In this document: piece by piece, positions 8,075 through 17,915 of the stretch
How positions within the stretch are numbered: position 1 is the stretch's first letter
Layout: every line of letters starts with the position of its first letter
Assembly (NCBI RefSeq): GCF_003576315.1
Contig: NZ_QWFZ01000016.1
Location: 37,477-101,476 of the forward strand
DNA: 64,000 nt
Reading direction: 5' to 3'
Source: Henriciella mobilis
GTDB lineage: Bacteria; Pseudomonadota; Alphaproteobacteria; Caulobacterales; Hyphomonadaceae
The notes under the pieces: generated by a model
The model's input: the letters and a program-made list of their open reading frames with translations, nothing else
Database searches by the model: none
Told to the model about the DNA's origin: nothing
Position numbers and translations under genes: made by a program

Positions 8075-9058
8075 CTAATCGTGCGGCCATCCGGCCAGTA
8101 GGCCGCGCACCGCCGATATAAAGGCAAGCGGCTGGTCGAGCATCACATGGTGGTAGGCATCCGGAATTGTGATCATCGGGATGGGCGGGTCCTGGATTGC
8201 CTGCATACTGGCGGCCGCCGCAGGCGGGACCAGCTCCGAGAGTTCGCCGCGCATGAAGGCGATCGGACATTTCGTGTCGAGCCGCGTCAGGTCCATCTTG
8301 TCCCATTCCGCGATCAGTTTCGAGAAGATGAAGGGGTCGAACTTCCAGGTCACACCGTTTGTGCCATCGTCGGCCGTTGCCTCTCGCAGGCTGTGGCGGG
8401 CGATATAGTCGACAACGAAATGGTTGGCGCAGGGCTGCGGCGGCGCAAGCCTGAACCGGGCGAGCGCAGCGGTGACATCAGGATAAACCGGGTTTGGATT
8501 GCGGCGCTGCGGCGGGCGCGGCCGGTCACTGCCCGGAGGCTCGATATGAGTGTCCACGACAACAGCACCGGCGAAGCGGTCTCCGTGCCGAATGGCCGCC
8601 GTCATGGCAACAAAACCGCCAAAGCTGTGCGCGACGATGATGGGCTTGCGGGCATGGTCGAACAGGCCGGCCGCCTCGCTGACCGCAACCTGCTCATTGG
8701 CGAATGTCGAGAAGGTATAGGATTCGCGCCAGTCGCTGTCGCCCATGCCCGAGAAGTCCGGCGCGACAACGTTCCAGTCCTCGGCCAGAAAAGGCGCGAT
8801 GAAGTCCCACCAGTGGGCGTGGGCGCCATTGCCGTGCGCCAGCAACAGGCCTGGTTTCGACGGATCGCCCCACTGACGCCATCGGATCACCGCGCCATCG
8901 ACTGTGGTCTCGCCGGTACGGACAGGCGCAGCCAGGGCCCGCCTGAACCAGTCCGGCGCGGCAGGGCGGGCCCCGCTATAGGGTTTCAGCAGGAAATCTG
9001 CCTCACTGGGCGCTGAACGCGTGCGGACTGGCGCCGTGTCGTCGGAAGGGTTTCGCAT
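8075..9058 (-). CDS. Alpha/beta-fold hydrolase
   Basis: 327 residues. The lid-and-core architecture is recognisable: LLLAHGNGAHAHWWDFIAPFL (oxyanion-hole HGN segment), VVAPDFSGMGDS, the nucleophile elbow VAHSFGGFVA with catalytic Ser, and a C-terminal DAYHHVMLDQP supplying the His. The ATG overlaps the stop of the upstream thioesterase gene (ATGA), so the two are translationally coupled. Likely an esterase or epoxide-hydrolase-like enzyme; substrate unknown. Confidence 0.85.
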   Translation of the reverse strand: MRNPSDDTAPVRTRSAPSEADFLLKPYSGARPAAPDWFRRALAAPVRTGETTVDGAVIRWRQWGDPSKPGLLLAHGNGAHAHWWDFIAPFLAEDWNVVAPDFSGMGDSDWRESYTFSTFANEQVAVSEAAGLFDHARKPIIVAHSFGGFVAMTAAIRHGDRFAGAVVVDTHIEPPGSDRPRPPQRRNPNPVYPDVTAALARFRLAPPQPCANHFVVDYIARHSLREATADDGTNGVTWKFDPFIFSKLIAEWDKMDLTRLDTKCPIAFMRGELSELVPPAAAASMQAIQDPPIPMITIPDAYHHVMLDQPLAFISAVRGLLAGWPHD

Positions 9059-9504
9059 CAGGCTACCCCGCCCGGGCGGCGCTCGATGACCTTGAAGACG
9101 CCCGTCCCGGTCAGGAGTGTGCGCTCACCCGCCCAGATCCGGCCTTCAACCGTGTAGATGCCATCAACCTCACCGACGACTTTGCCTGCGCCCTCGACCC
9201 AGTCTCCTAGCTTCGCGCCGGACAGGAAGTCGCAAAGCAGGCGGACCGTCACCCACCAGGTGCTCTCATCATTTTCGATGGCCGAGCCCCAGGCCATGTC
9301 TGCGAAGGTCATCAGCATGCCACCGTGCGCATTCATCATGCCATTGGTATGGTGTTCCTCGACCCGGAAGCCGCGCGTCACATCCGTTCCATCGCGCTTC
9401 TGGAAAAGCGGGCCGACCTGCCGGCCAAAGCCCCGGTGCCAGGGCAGGAGTTCGAATCCGTCGGGAACGTCGAAACTCTGGGATTTTGTAAAATCGTCAG
9501 TCAT
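9058..9504 (-). CDS. PaaI-family (hot-dog) thioesterase
   Basis: About 148 residues from [11 protein letters not shown]. The hot-dog signature for the 4HBT/PaaI group is [20 protein letters not shown], with the catalytic Asp at its end, followed by [24 protein letters not shown]. It is expected to hydrolyse an acyl- or aryl-CoA thioester. It is coupled to the hydrolase downstream and transcribed away from the rubredoxin/TetR genes. Confidence 0.85.
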   Translation of the reverse strand: MTDDFTKSQSFDVPDGFELLPWHRGFGRQVGPLFQKRDGTDVTRGFRVEEHHTNGMMNAHGGMLMTFADMAWGSAIENDESTWWVTVRLLCDFLSGAKLGDWVEGAGKVVGEVDGIYTVEGRIWAGERTLLTGTGVFKVIERRPGGVA

Positions 9505-9580
9505 CAGGCGACGGGATTTGCCGGAGGTGCACGGAACCGGCAAGCCCTGCCCCGGCGAAAAGGCTGCGCGCGACCCTGGT

Positions 9581-10324
9581 TCAGGTCGATGGCGGTGCCA
9601 GGCTGGCCAGGAAGGTTATGAAACCGTTGGCCGAGATGTGAGCCAGGATCGGCACCAGGATCGTTCCGCTTTTCAGCCGCAGCCAGGCAAACCCCATCCC
9701 CGCAATGAAAACCACCACCAGCGCCGCGACCGAGTATTGCAGATGGATGAAGGTGAAGGCTGCGCTTGAAATCGCCATGCTCATGACAGGCGGCACGCCG
9801 CGTACCAGCAGCGCCCCCATGGCGACACCCCTGAAAGTCACTTCCTCGATAAACGGCGCGAGCAGGAGAACATAAACGAGGTAGGACGCGCCCCAGTTTT
9901 CCGGTGCGAAAAGCGTCTCGTTCACGTCCCCGCTATACTGCCACCCCTCAGCGCCGCCAAAAAAAGCCGCGATGAGGAATTGCGGCGCCAGCAGCACGAC
10001 AGGCCCCAGCAGGATGGCTGCAATGATCCAGTTCTGCGACGCTCGCATCTGGCCGGCAAAGGCACCGGCGCCGACATGTTCGCTCCACAGGCTGAGCAGG
10101 CCGAAATAGATGATCTGGATCCCGGCCAGCGCCATCCAGACCTGGCCGATGGCCTCGCGGCCGGCGGACTTGTTCTGGATCACATCGAAATAGCCCGGCC
10201 ACGCCAGGACGATCAGCGCGGACCCGGCGACGGGAATGAGAAAGGGAGCGCAGAGGACCCAGAAGACCGCACTGAACGGCTCGCGGTGCAGCGCCATGGG
10301 CGTGTTGTAGGGACCGGATTCCAT
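9581..10324 (-). CDS. CPBP-family intramembrane metalloprotease
   Basis: About 247 residues with six or more hydrophobic helices. The CPBP/Abi motifs are present: [16 protein letters not shown] (EExxxR), FTFIHLQYS with the second metal-binding His, and [19 protein letters not shown] motif 3 ([15 protein letters not shown]). A TTG at 10342 is an alternative start. The family cleaves prenylated or membrane-anchored peptides or serves self-immunity roles; the target here is unknown. Confidence 0.85.
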   Translation of the reverse strand: MESGPYNTPMALHREPFSAVFWVLCAPFLIPVAGSALIVLAWPGYFDVIQNKSAGREAIGQVWMALAGIQIIYFGLLSLWSEHVGAGAFAGQMRASQNWIIAAILLGPVVLLAPQFLIAAFFGGAEGWQYSGDVNETLFAPENWGASYLVYVLLLAPFIEEVTFRGVAMGALLVRGVPPVMSMAISSAAFTFIHLQYSVAALVVVFIAGMGFAWLRLKSGTILVPILAHISANGFITFLASLAPPST

Positions 10325-10381
10325 GCGGTCCGGCTTATCCAACGAGACCGGCTTTGGAAAGCGCTTCCTGCTGAAAGCGCT

Positions 10382-10561
10382 CTACATCTCGATCATGTCA
10401 AAATCGGATTTGGGCGTTCCGCAAAGCGGGCATACCCAGTCCTCCGGTATGTCGCGCCAGCGCGTCCCCGGGGCGAGCCCTTCGCTTTCGTCACCCTCGG
10501 CTTCATCATAGATGTAGCCACACGTTCGGCATTGCCACGTCTTGAAGGCTTCCTCGGCCAT
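10382..10561 (-). CDS. Rubredoxin
   Basis: 59 residues. Two CxxC(G) knuckles bind one Fe: CRTCGYIYDEAEGD near residue 11 and CPLCGTPKSDF near residue 44, with the typical PGTRW and PEDWVCP segments. It is a small electron carrier and could support the nearby P450 or another oxygenase, although class I P450s more often use ferredoxins. It lies 10 bp after the tetR stop, hence cotranscribed with tetR. Confidence 0.93.
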   Translation of the reverse strand: MAEEAFKTWQCRTCGYIYDEAEGDESEGLAPGTRWRDIPEDWVCPLCGTPKSDFDMIEM

Positions 10562-10571
10562 GGCCCTCTCC

Positions 10572-11210
10572 TTAGTCCAGTGAAAGTCGCGCCCGCAGCG
10601 AGCGGATCAATTCGTCCCTGATCGGCGCGATATCGGTGTTCGGATCGATCAGGCTCTGCATGCGAATGCCAATCAGGGAACAACCCGTCATCAGGGCGGC
10701 GGCGTCCGCGTCGGCATCGGCCCTGATGCTACCGTCCGCCTGCCCCCTTTCGATGATCTGGCGGATCAGGACCCGCTCGATCTCGTGCTCGTCGGCAAAA
10801 GCCTCGCGCGTTTCGAGCTGGTCCGCGACGGCGGCCGAAAGCAACATGTAATAGGCGGTGACCTCTTCATGACCGTCGAGAACCTGGCAGTGAAGGTCGA
10901 CGAAGGCACAAAGCGCGGAGAGACCGTCCATACTGTCCACCCGGTCGCGGTCGAGTGCCGCTTGCTGCCAGGTATGGAGGTGCGCGATCAAAGCGCGGAT
11001 CAGGCCATCCTTTGACCCGAAACGCTGCGTGACGAGGCCGCGCGAATAACCGGCCTCCTTTCCGATCGTGTCGAATGTCGCCGCGGACACACCCTGCCCG
11101 GAAACCACGCGCAATGTGGCTTCCAGCAATTCCTGTTCAGACCGCTCACGCCGCTCTGCCTGGGTGGGCCGGCCATCATGTTTACGGGTGAAGGTGCTCG
11201 ATTCAGCCAT
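10572..11210 (-). CDS. TetR/AcrR-family transcriptional regulator
   Basis: 212 residues from MAESSTFTR. The N-terminal HTH is clear: RSEQELLEATLRVVSGQGVSAATFDTIGKEAGYSRGLVTQRFGSKDGLIRALI. The C-terminal ligand domain is variable. It is divergent from the cytochrome P450 gene, with an inverted repeat between them, so it probably controls both the P450 and its own operon (rubredoxin, CPBP, thioesterase, hydrolase). Confidence 0.9.
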   Translation of the reverse strand: MAESSTFTRKHDGRPTQAERRERSEQELLEATLRVVSGQGVSAATFDTIGKEAGYSRGLVTQRFGSKDGLIRALIAHLHTWQQAALDRDRVDSMDGLSALCAFVDLHCQVLDGHEEVTAYYMLLSAAVADQLETREAFADEHEIERVLIRQIIERGQADGSIRADADADAAALMTGCSLIGIRMQSLIDPNTDIAPIRDELIRSLRARLSLD

Positions 11211-11218
11211 GCTCACTG

Positions 11219-11256
11219 CTAACATATTTGTTGGCTGTATAGCAAGTATGTGTTAG
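11219..11256. promoter_or_regulatory. Candidate TetR operator between tetR and the P450
   Basis: The outer inverted arms CTAACA (11219-11224) and TGTTAG (11251-11256) bracket a partly symmetric AT-rich core (CATATTTG / CAAGTATG). The location between divergent genes suits a shared TetR operator. Confidence 0.6.
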
Positions 11257-11305
11257 TGACCCTGTCAGAGGCGCCGCCAGCTGCGCACATCTCCGGAGGG
11301 ATCAA

Positions 11306-12580
11306 ATGACAATACCTGCCCATATCGCCGAATCCGTGGTCGACCCGAAGGCCTATGCCGACTGGGACCGTTCGCACGAAGCCTTTGCCTGGCTGAGAAA
11401 GAATGCCCCGCTCGATGTGGCTGAAATAGAAGGATTTGATCCGTTCTGGGTCGTCAGCAAACATGCCGACATCCAGGCCATCGAGCGCCAGAACGACCTC
11501 TTCCACAATGAGGACCGCTCGGCGACGCTGACCAATATCGAGACCGACAAGAAGGTCCGCGAGATGATGGGTGGCTCACCCAACCTCCTGCGCTCGCTGG
11601 TGCAGATGGATAATCCGGACCACATGCAGTATCGCCGCCTGACGCAGGCCTGGTTCATGCCGCAGAATTTGCGCAAGCTGGAAGACCGGATTCGCGAGAT
11701 TGCCCGCGGCTTCATCGACAAGATGGCGGACAAAAACGGCGAGTGCGATTTTGCCCGCGATGTGGCCTTCCTCTATCCGCTGCACGTCATCATGGAAGTA
11801 CTCGGCGTGCCGGAAATTGATGAGCCGCGCATGCTGAAGCTGACGCAGGAACTGTTCGGCGCGCAGGACCCGGAGGTGAACCGATCCGGGCAGGAAATCT
11901 CAGATGCCGATACCGGCCTCGCCAACATCCAGGCCACGGTCGCGGACTTCTTCACCTACTTCATGGAAATGACCGAGGACCGCCGCCGGAACCCGCGCGA
12001 AGACCTCGCCAGCGTCATCGCGAACGGCGAAGTCTATGGCAAGCCGCTCGGCCACCTCGAAGCCATGAGCTATTACATCATCGCCGCAACGGCCGGCCAT
12101 GACACGACGTCCAACACCACTGCCGGGGCGCTCTGGGCCCTTGCCGAGAACCAGGACCAGTTCCGCAGGCTCAAGGAAGACCTGTCGCTGATCCCGTCCA
12201 TGGTGGAAGAATCCATCCGATGGGAAACACCGGTGAAGCACTTCATGCGCACCGCCACCGACGACACGGAGGTTCACGGCAAGAAGATCAGGAAGGGAGA
12301 CTGGCTGTTCCTGGCCTACCCGTCGGGCAATCGCGACGAGGACGTATTCGACGACCCCTACAGCTTCAGGATCGACCGCTCACCGAACAAGCACGTCGCT
12401 TTCGGGTATGGCGCGCATGTCTGTCTCGGCCAGCATCTCGGCCGGATGGAAATGCGGATTCTCTGGGAAGAATTGCTCCCGCGTCTTAAATCCGTGGAAC
12501 TGGCGGGCAAGCCGACCCGCGTGAAGGCAAATTTCGTCAGCGGACCGAAATCGATCCCGATCCGGTACGAAATGAACTAG
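11306..12580 (+). CDS. Cytochrome P450 (bacterial class I type)
   Basis: 424 residues. All P450 landmarks are present: the I-helix AATAGHDTTSNT (oxygen activation), the ExxR in VEESIRWETP, and the heme-binding loop FGYGAHVCLGQHLGRMEM with the axial Cys. It is soluble, with no membrane anchor. It resembles the CYP family members that hydroxylate terpenoid, alkyl or steroid side chains, but the substrate cannot be assigned. The start has a GGAGG ribosome binding site. Its stop overlaps the convergent ABC1-kinase stop (CTAG). Regulation is probably by the divergent TetR. Confidence 0.93.
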   Translation: MTIPAHIAESVVDPKAYADWDRSHEAFAWLRKNAPLDVAEIEGFDPFWVVSKHADIQAIERQNDLFHNEDRSATLTNIETDKKVREMMGGSPNLLRSLVQMDNPDHMQYRRLTQAWFMPQNLRKLEDRIREIARGFIDKMADKNGECDFARDVAFLYPLHVIMEVLGVPEIDEPRMLKLTQELFGAQDPEVNRSGQEISDADTGLANIQATVADFFTYFMEMTEDRRRNPREDLASVIANGEVYGKPLGHLEAMSYYIIAATAGHDTTSNTTAGALWALAENQDQFRRLKEDLSLIPSMVEESIRWETPVKHFMRTATDDTEVHGKKIRKGDWLFLAYPSGNRDEDVFDDPYSFRIDRSPNKHVAFGYGAHVCLGQHLGRMEMRILWEELLPRLKSVELAGKPTRVKANFVSGPKSIPIRYEMN

Positions 12581-13941
12581 GCTTCTACCTCCGCCAGACC
12601 GGCACGCTGCAGGGCTTGCCGCTGGCGGTCTGCGACGGCCGCTTCGGAAAAGCCTTCCAGGCTTTCTTCGAAGAGGCGGTGGAAGTTCAGCTCTGCCCCA
12701 AGGCGCAGATAGGCTGCACCGAGGCCGATAGCGGCCCGGTCGAGGAAGACGAACTCACGCGGAATCCGGACCGGCCCCTTTTCCTTCAGCCGCTTGCGCA
12801 CCTCGAAGGCCTGCTTGCGGCCATACTCGCCCGGTGCGACCCCATCGGCGACAGTCCGCACCCGGTCTTCAAGCAGTGGACCATAGATGAAGCCCGCCCA
12901 GATGTTCAGGATCTCGACCAGGTCCTTGTTGAGATTGCGGAAGCCCCACTTCTCATAGGCCGCATAGGTCGCATCGAAATCCTCGGCCAGCATGGCGCGG
13001 TAGAGATCGACGACACCACCGACAAAGTTCGGCGGGAAGATGCGGATGCAACCAAAGTCGAGGAGGTTGAGCCCAGCCCCGCCATCGCGCACCTGGTAAT
13101 TGCCGAGATGCGGGTCACCATGGATGACGGCATAGGAGTTCACCGGCAGCCACCAGGTCCAGAACAGGCGCTCGGCAATTCCGTTGCGGACGTCCTGAGA
13201 GGCGTCCTGATAGTCGACCAGGCGTTCGCCGGTGACCCATTCCATGGTCAGGAGGCGGTCGGTGGACAGCTCTGCAACGGGTTCAGGAATGTGCACGAAG
13301 TCCTTCGGCTCCAGCATTTCGCGATACAGCGACATGGCCTTGCGTTCACGCTCATAGTCGAGTTCCTCGCGCAGCCGGTCACCGATTTCCTCGATGATCT
13401 CCTCGGCGTCGATCGAGCCATCCATGCGCTTGAAGAGGCCGAGCAGGTTTCTCAGCTGGGCGACATCGCTTTCAACCGCGCTGGACATGTCGGGATATTG
13501 CAGCTTGCAGGCGACCTCGCGGTCATCATGCAGGCGCGCACGGTGGACCTGGCCGAGCGAGGCGGCATGAGCAGCCTCCTTGCCGAACTCGGCGAACCTG
13601 TCCTGCCAGCCCGGCCCGAGTTCGGCGCGCATGCGGCGCTTGACGAACGGCCAGCCCATGGCCGGCGCGTGGGCCTGCAGCTGCGAGAGCTCATCGGCAT
13701 ATTCGGACGGCAGGAAATCGGGAATGGTCGACAGGATCTGCGCGACCTTCATCAACGGGCCCTTGGTCTTGCCGAGCGCCGCAGCCAGGGCCTTCGCATT
13801 GCGGTTCTGGCTATCGTCGCCGCCAAAAAGCCGGTTGGCCGCAAAGCTCAGGCCTGCGCCGGACAGGTTGCCGCCCACCTGCGCGGTTCGCATCAGGCGC
13901 GCGGAAAAGCGGTTGCGTTCGGGATCGCGGTCTTCGGTCAT
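12577..13941 (-). CDS. ABC1/AarF/UbiB-family atypical kinase
   Basis: About 454 residues from MTEDRDPERN. ABC1 features: the N-terminal KGPLMKVAQILSTIPDFLP, the Ala-rich nucleotide loop AAHAASLGQVHRARL, the catalytic segment VIHGDPHLGNYQV and the metal-binding LLDFGCIRIFP. The usual KxGQ motif reads KVAQ here, a Gly to Ala change. UbiB-like proteins assist quinone biosynthesis or lipid homeostasis; the cellular role of this subgroup is not known. A longer in-frame open region extends upstream to 14136 but would overlap the glyoxalase gene. Confidence 0.85.
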   Translation of the reverse strand: MTEDRDPERNRFSARLMRTAQVGGNLSGAGLSFAANRLFGGDDSQNRNAKALAAALGKTKGPLMKVAQILSTIPDFLPSEYADELSQLQAHAPAMGWPFVKRRMRAELGPGWQDRFAEFGKEAAHAASLGQVHRARLHDDREVACKLQYPDMSSAVESDVAQLRNLLGLFKRMDGSIDAEEIIEEIGDRLREELDYERERKAMSLYREMLEPKDFVHIPEPVAELSTDRLLTMEWVTGERLVDYQDASQDVRNGIAERLFWTWWLPVNSYAVIHGDPHLGNYQVRDGGAGLNLLDFGCIRIFPPNFVGGVVDLYRAMLAEDFDATYAAYEKWGFRNLNKDLVEILNIWAGFIYGPLLEDRVRTVADGVAPGEYGRKQAFEVRKRLKEKGPVRIPREFVFLDRAAIGLGAAYLRLGAELNFHRLFEESLEGFSEAAVADRQRQALQRAGLAEVEA

Positions 13942-13951
13942 ATGCCTCCGC

Positions 13952-14425
13952 TCACCACGTCCCGATGTTCTCGGCGCTGGCCCATGGTTCCTTCGGAGGC
14001 AGCGGGTCGCCCTTCTGCAGCAGCTCGACGGAAATGCCATCCGGCGAACGCACGAAACACATGCGCCCGTCACGTGGCGGGCGGTTGATGGTGACGCCAA
14101 GCTTCTGGAAACGCTCGGTGGCGGCGTAGATGTCATCGACCTTGTAGGCGAGGTGGCCGAAATTGCGCCCGCCTTCCAGCTCTTCAGGGTCCCAGTTGTG
14201 GGTCAGCTCGATCATCGGCAGGCCGGGCGGCAAGCCCTTCTCGTCGCTCGGATTGGCCTGGAAGCGGGCAAGATCTTCAGGCGACGCAAGAAAGACCAGC
14301 GTGAAGCGACCGCCCTCATTGTCGACGCGGCGAACCTCCTGCAGGCCAAGGCCGTCGCAAAAGAACTTCAAAGCGGCATCGACATCACTGATACGGATCA
14401 TGGTGTGCAGGTATTCAACGCTCAT
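13952..14425 (-). CDS. Glyoxalase/VOC family protein (lactoylglutathione-lyase-like)
   Basis: 157 residues from MSVEYLHTMIRI. It has two beta-alpha-beta-beta-beta modules: HTMIRISDVDAALKFFCDGLGLQEVRR ... FTLVFLASPED and NFGHLAYKVDDIYAATERFQKLGVTI ... FVRSPDGISVELLQKGD. Metal ligands expected for GloA (His in HTMIRI, Glu in IELTHNWD, His in FGHLAY, Glu in VELLQ) are all present. Hence a glyoxalase I-type enzyme is plausible. It is coupled to the membrane protein upstream (14422-14425 overlap). Confidence 0.85.
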   Translation of the reverse strand: MSVEYLHTMIRISDVDAALKFFCDGLGLQEVRRVDNEGGRFTLVFLASPEDLARFQANPSDEKGLPPGLPMIELTHNWDPEELEGGRNFGHLAYKVDDIYAATERFQKLGVTINRPPRDGRMCFVRSPDGISVELLQKGDPLPPKEPWASAENIGTW

Positions 14426-14889
14426 TCCTGGTCTCCTTCCAGCCGCCGGATCTCGGATTTCAGCGAGGGCGGCGCGTTCCTGTAATAATGGGACGTCACG
14501 AGATAAAGGAAACCGACCACCACACCCATCACGACCAGAAAGGTCATGAAGATGTGGAACATGTAGCCACTTTCCAGCGGACCCGGCTGTGCGCCGCTGA
14601 ACCGCCAGATCGAATCCCAGAGGAAGTTGAAGCCGGACACCAGCATGGGCAGACCCGACAGGCTGACCAGCGCTGCGAACCAGCGATAGCTCGCGGCGAG
14701 CGGCGCTTCGCACTTGATGAAGGCTTCCTGGAAGTCCTCGCGTTCGACCTTTTCCGATAACAGGCCCTTTTCGCGCATCGAGTTGTACACAGCGTTGGAG
14801 AAGTGCGGCAGCTCGCGCCACTTCATTAGCAGGTACGCCCCCCAGATCCCCAGCGCCGCAAACATTAGCGCATAGATTGTGAGTGTCAT
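14422..14889 (-). CDS. Hypothetical membrane protein
   Basis: About 155 residues from MTLTIYALMFAALGIWG. Four hydrophobic segments are visible: residues 4-22, about 70-90, about 110-135 and the segment before TSHYYRNAPPS. The N-terminal loop (MREKGLLSEKVEREDFQEAFIKCEAPLAASYRW) is acidic/basic and cytosolic. No family was recognised. It overlaps the glyoxalase gene by ATGA-type coupling and presumably belongs to the same transcript. Confidence 0.65.
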   Translation of the reverse strand: MTLTIYALMFAALGIWGAYLLMKWRELPHFSNAVYNSMREKGLLSEKVEREDFQEAFIKCEAPLAASYRWFAALVSLSGLPMLVSGFNFLWDSIWRFSGAQPGPLESGYMFHIFMTFLVVMGVVVGFLYLVTSHYYRNAPPSLKSEIRRLEGDQE

Positions 14890-14942
14890 CTCCGGTCCCG
14901 TGGTCTCTGGCGCGTGCCGCGCGCCGTCACCCGGAACAGGCG

Positions 14943-15827
14943 TCAGGCCGCGTGGGCACGCTCGAATGTCAGCATGGCGCGTTTGCGCGCCACACCCCAA
15001 TGGTAATTATGTAACCTTCCGTCCGAAGCAAGAGCGCGGTGGCAGGGGATGAGCCAGGAGATGTTGTTCGCCCCGATGGCCGTACCAGCCGCCCGCGCCG
15101 CTTTTGGCTGGCCGGCAGCGGCCGCCACCTCGCCATAGGTCCGGGTCTCGCCGGCCGGGATGTCGAGCAGGGCGCGCCAGATCTGGCGGCGGAAGGGCGT
15201 CCCGTAGAGAGCGACGGGAATTGGCTTATCGGACTGGAAGATGCGGGCCGCCCAGCGGGCCGCCTCGGCGTCGTCGCGCCGCGTCTCTGCGTTCTCATAG
15301 CGGCTGGCGAGGTCCGCGAGCACGGCGTCCTTTGTATAACCGGGATGTTCGAAGCCGGTCTTCGACGCGGCGGCATCATCGGCAAAGCCGAGCCCGCAAA
15401 GCCCCCGGGACGAGACCAGGAAGACACCGGTACCAAACGGCGTCGGCGCCTCGCCAATCGTCAGCTGCGCGCCCGCTCCGCCGGTTTTCGCTTCTCCGGG
15501 GCTTAAGCCTTCATGCGCGATGAAGAGGTCGTGCAGGCGCGATGGGCCGGACAGGCCAGCTTCAAACGCCGCATCCATGACGCTCGCCCCCTGCCTCAGC
15601 AGGTCTCCCGCTTCGGCATGAGCCAGCGCGGCCTGGAACTGTTTCGGGCTTACCCCGGCCCAGCGTGTGAATTCGCGCTGGAAGTGGTGCGGCGAGAGGC
15701 CCATGGCGCGGGCACATTGGGTCAGGTCCGGCCAGTCGCGCCAGGTATCGCCGAGGTGCTCGAGGGCTTCGGCCATGCGCTCATAGGCAGCCGATCGCTC
15801 CGAAAGGGATGAAAGCGTCGTCGTCAT
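14943..15827 (-). CDS. Ada-like methylated-DNA--protein-cysteine methyltransferase with AraC HTH
   Basis: 294 residues. The N-terminal AraC-type helix-turn-helix (CARAMGLSPHHFQREFTRWAGVSPKQF) is followed by a methyltransferase domain with the active-site ISWLIPCHRALASDG and the YGEVAAAAGQPKAARAAGTAIGANN helix. The N-terminal zinc-binding Ada domain (methylphosphotriester acceptor) is absent, so this is the shortened Ada/Ogt arrangement: suicidal repair of O6-methylguanine linked to a DNA-binding module. Confidence 0.9.
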   Translation of the reverse strand: MTTTLSSLSERSAAYERMAEALEHLGDTWRDWPDLTQCARAMGLSPHHFQREFTRWAGVSPKQFQAALAHAEAGDLLRQGASVMDAAFEAGLSGPSRLHDLFIAHEGLSPGEAKTGGAGAQLTIGEAPTPFGTGVFLVSSRGLCGLGFADDAAASKTGFEHPGYTKDAVLADLASRYENAETRRDDAEAARWAARIFQSDKPIPVALYGTPFRRQIWRALLDIPAGETRTYGEVAAAAGQPKAARAAGTAIGANNISWLIPCHRALASDGRLHNYHWGVARKRAMLTFERAHAA

Positions 15828-15955
15828 GGGCCGAATGTGGCGCGTTCAAAGGCGCGCCGCCACCCGTTTCTTGCGGCATTGAAATGCAATAGCCGCAATT
15901 AGAATGGCGGCACGCCAGAACGCACCGCCAATTCCGATAGATCTGTACCGGACGT

Positions 15956-17404
<1,449 letters not shown>

Positions 17405-17574
17405 CATCTTCACCCGTGTTGCCGCCCGTTTGGGTCATTTCGCTACGACCCGATATGGCACACAGAGATGGAGTTATGGTTCAGTTGAATGGATGAATTT
17501 TAATCTAATTTCCAAGACGCAGAGCATCGGTCGACGGGCGCTGGCGAAGTCGCTTCCCTTGCGGCACTCTATTG

Positions 17575-17780
17575 ACACAACCGCCCGCCTGAAACATCAG
17601 GCAGATCAGATGGTGCCCGCCCGACAGCGGGCTAAGAGGGAAGCCGGTTCGAATCCGGCGCTGTACCCGCAACTGTCAGCCAGGAGCTGATGGCCACTCA
17701 TGCCACTGGAGCCCCATGCTCCGGGAAGGCGGCCAGAAAGCGTTGATCGGCGAGCCAGGAGACCTGCCATCGCGTCGTTT
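17575..17780 (+). promoter_or_regulatory. Cobalamin (B12) riboswitch
   Basis: The conserved core is readable: TGGTGCCCGC (17611), CTAAGAGGGAAGCCGGTT (from about 17632), AATCCGGCGCTGTACCCGC (from about 17652), and the B12-box-like GCCAGGAGACCTGCC (17754-17768). It lies 150 bp upstream of a BtuB receptor gene and therefore should reduce uptake-gene expression when adenosyl- or methylcobalamin is bound. Confidence 0.93.
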
Positions 17781-17879
17781 GCCCAAGGCCGGGGATAGCC
17801 AGCGGGCGGCGGAGCACTCTCCGTTTCACGACAATTCGCCGGCTGCGCCCTCATGAGGTCCAGTCACGCATTGCATCAG

Positions 17880-17898
17880 GCGCGCCCGCAAGGCGCGC
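17880..17898 (+). promoter_or_regulatory. Hairpin just before the btuB ribosome binding site (possible expression platform)
   Basis: A 7-bp stem GCGCGCC / GGCGCGC with loop CGCAA ends 5 bases before the GGAG (17904) serving the TTG start of btuB. It could be part of the translational control of the riboswitch. There is no T-run, so it is not a terminator. Confidence 0.4.
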
Positions 17899-17915
17899 AA
17901 AACGGAGTATGAAGA

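Noticed and set aside
12616..14088. 490-codon plus-strand open frame
   Set aside because: It lies antisense to the ABC1 kinase and glyoxalase genes; its sequence has no domain signal and is explained by GC-rich codon bias.
17641..17660. tRNA-like GGTTCGAATCC segment
   Set aside because: It is part of the cobalamin riboswitch core; no acceptor stem or anticodon arm can be formed around it.
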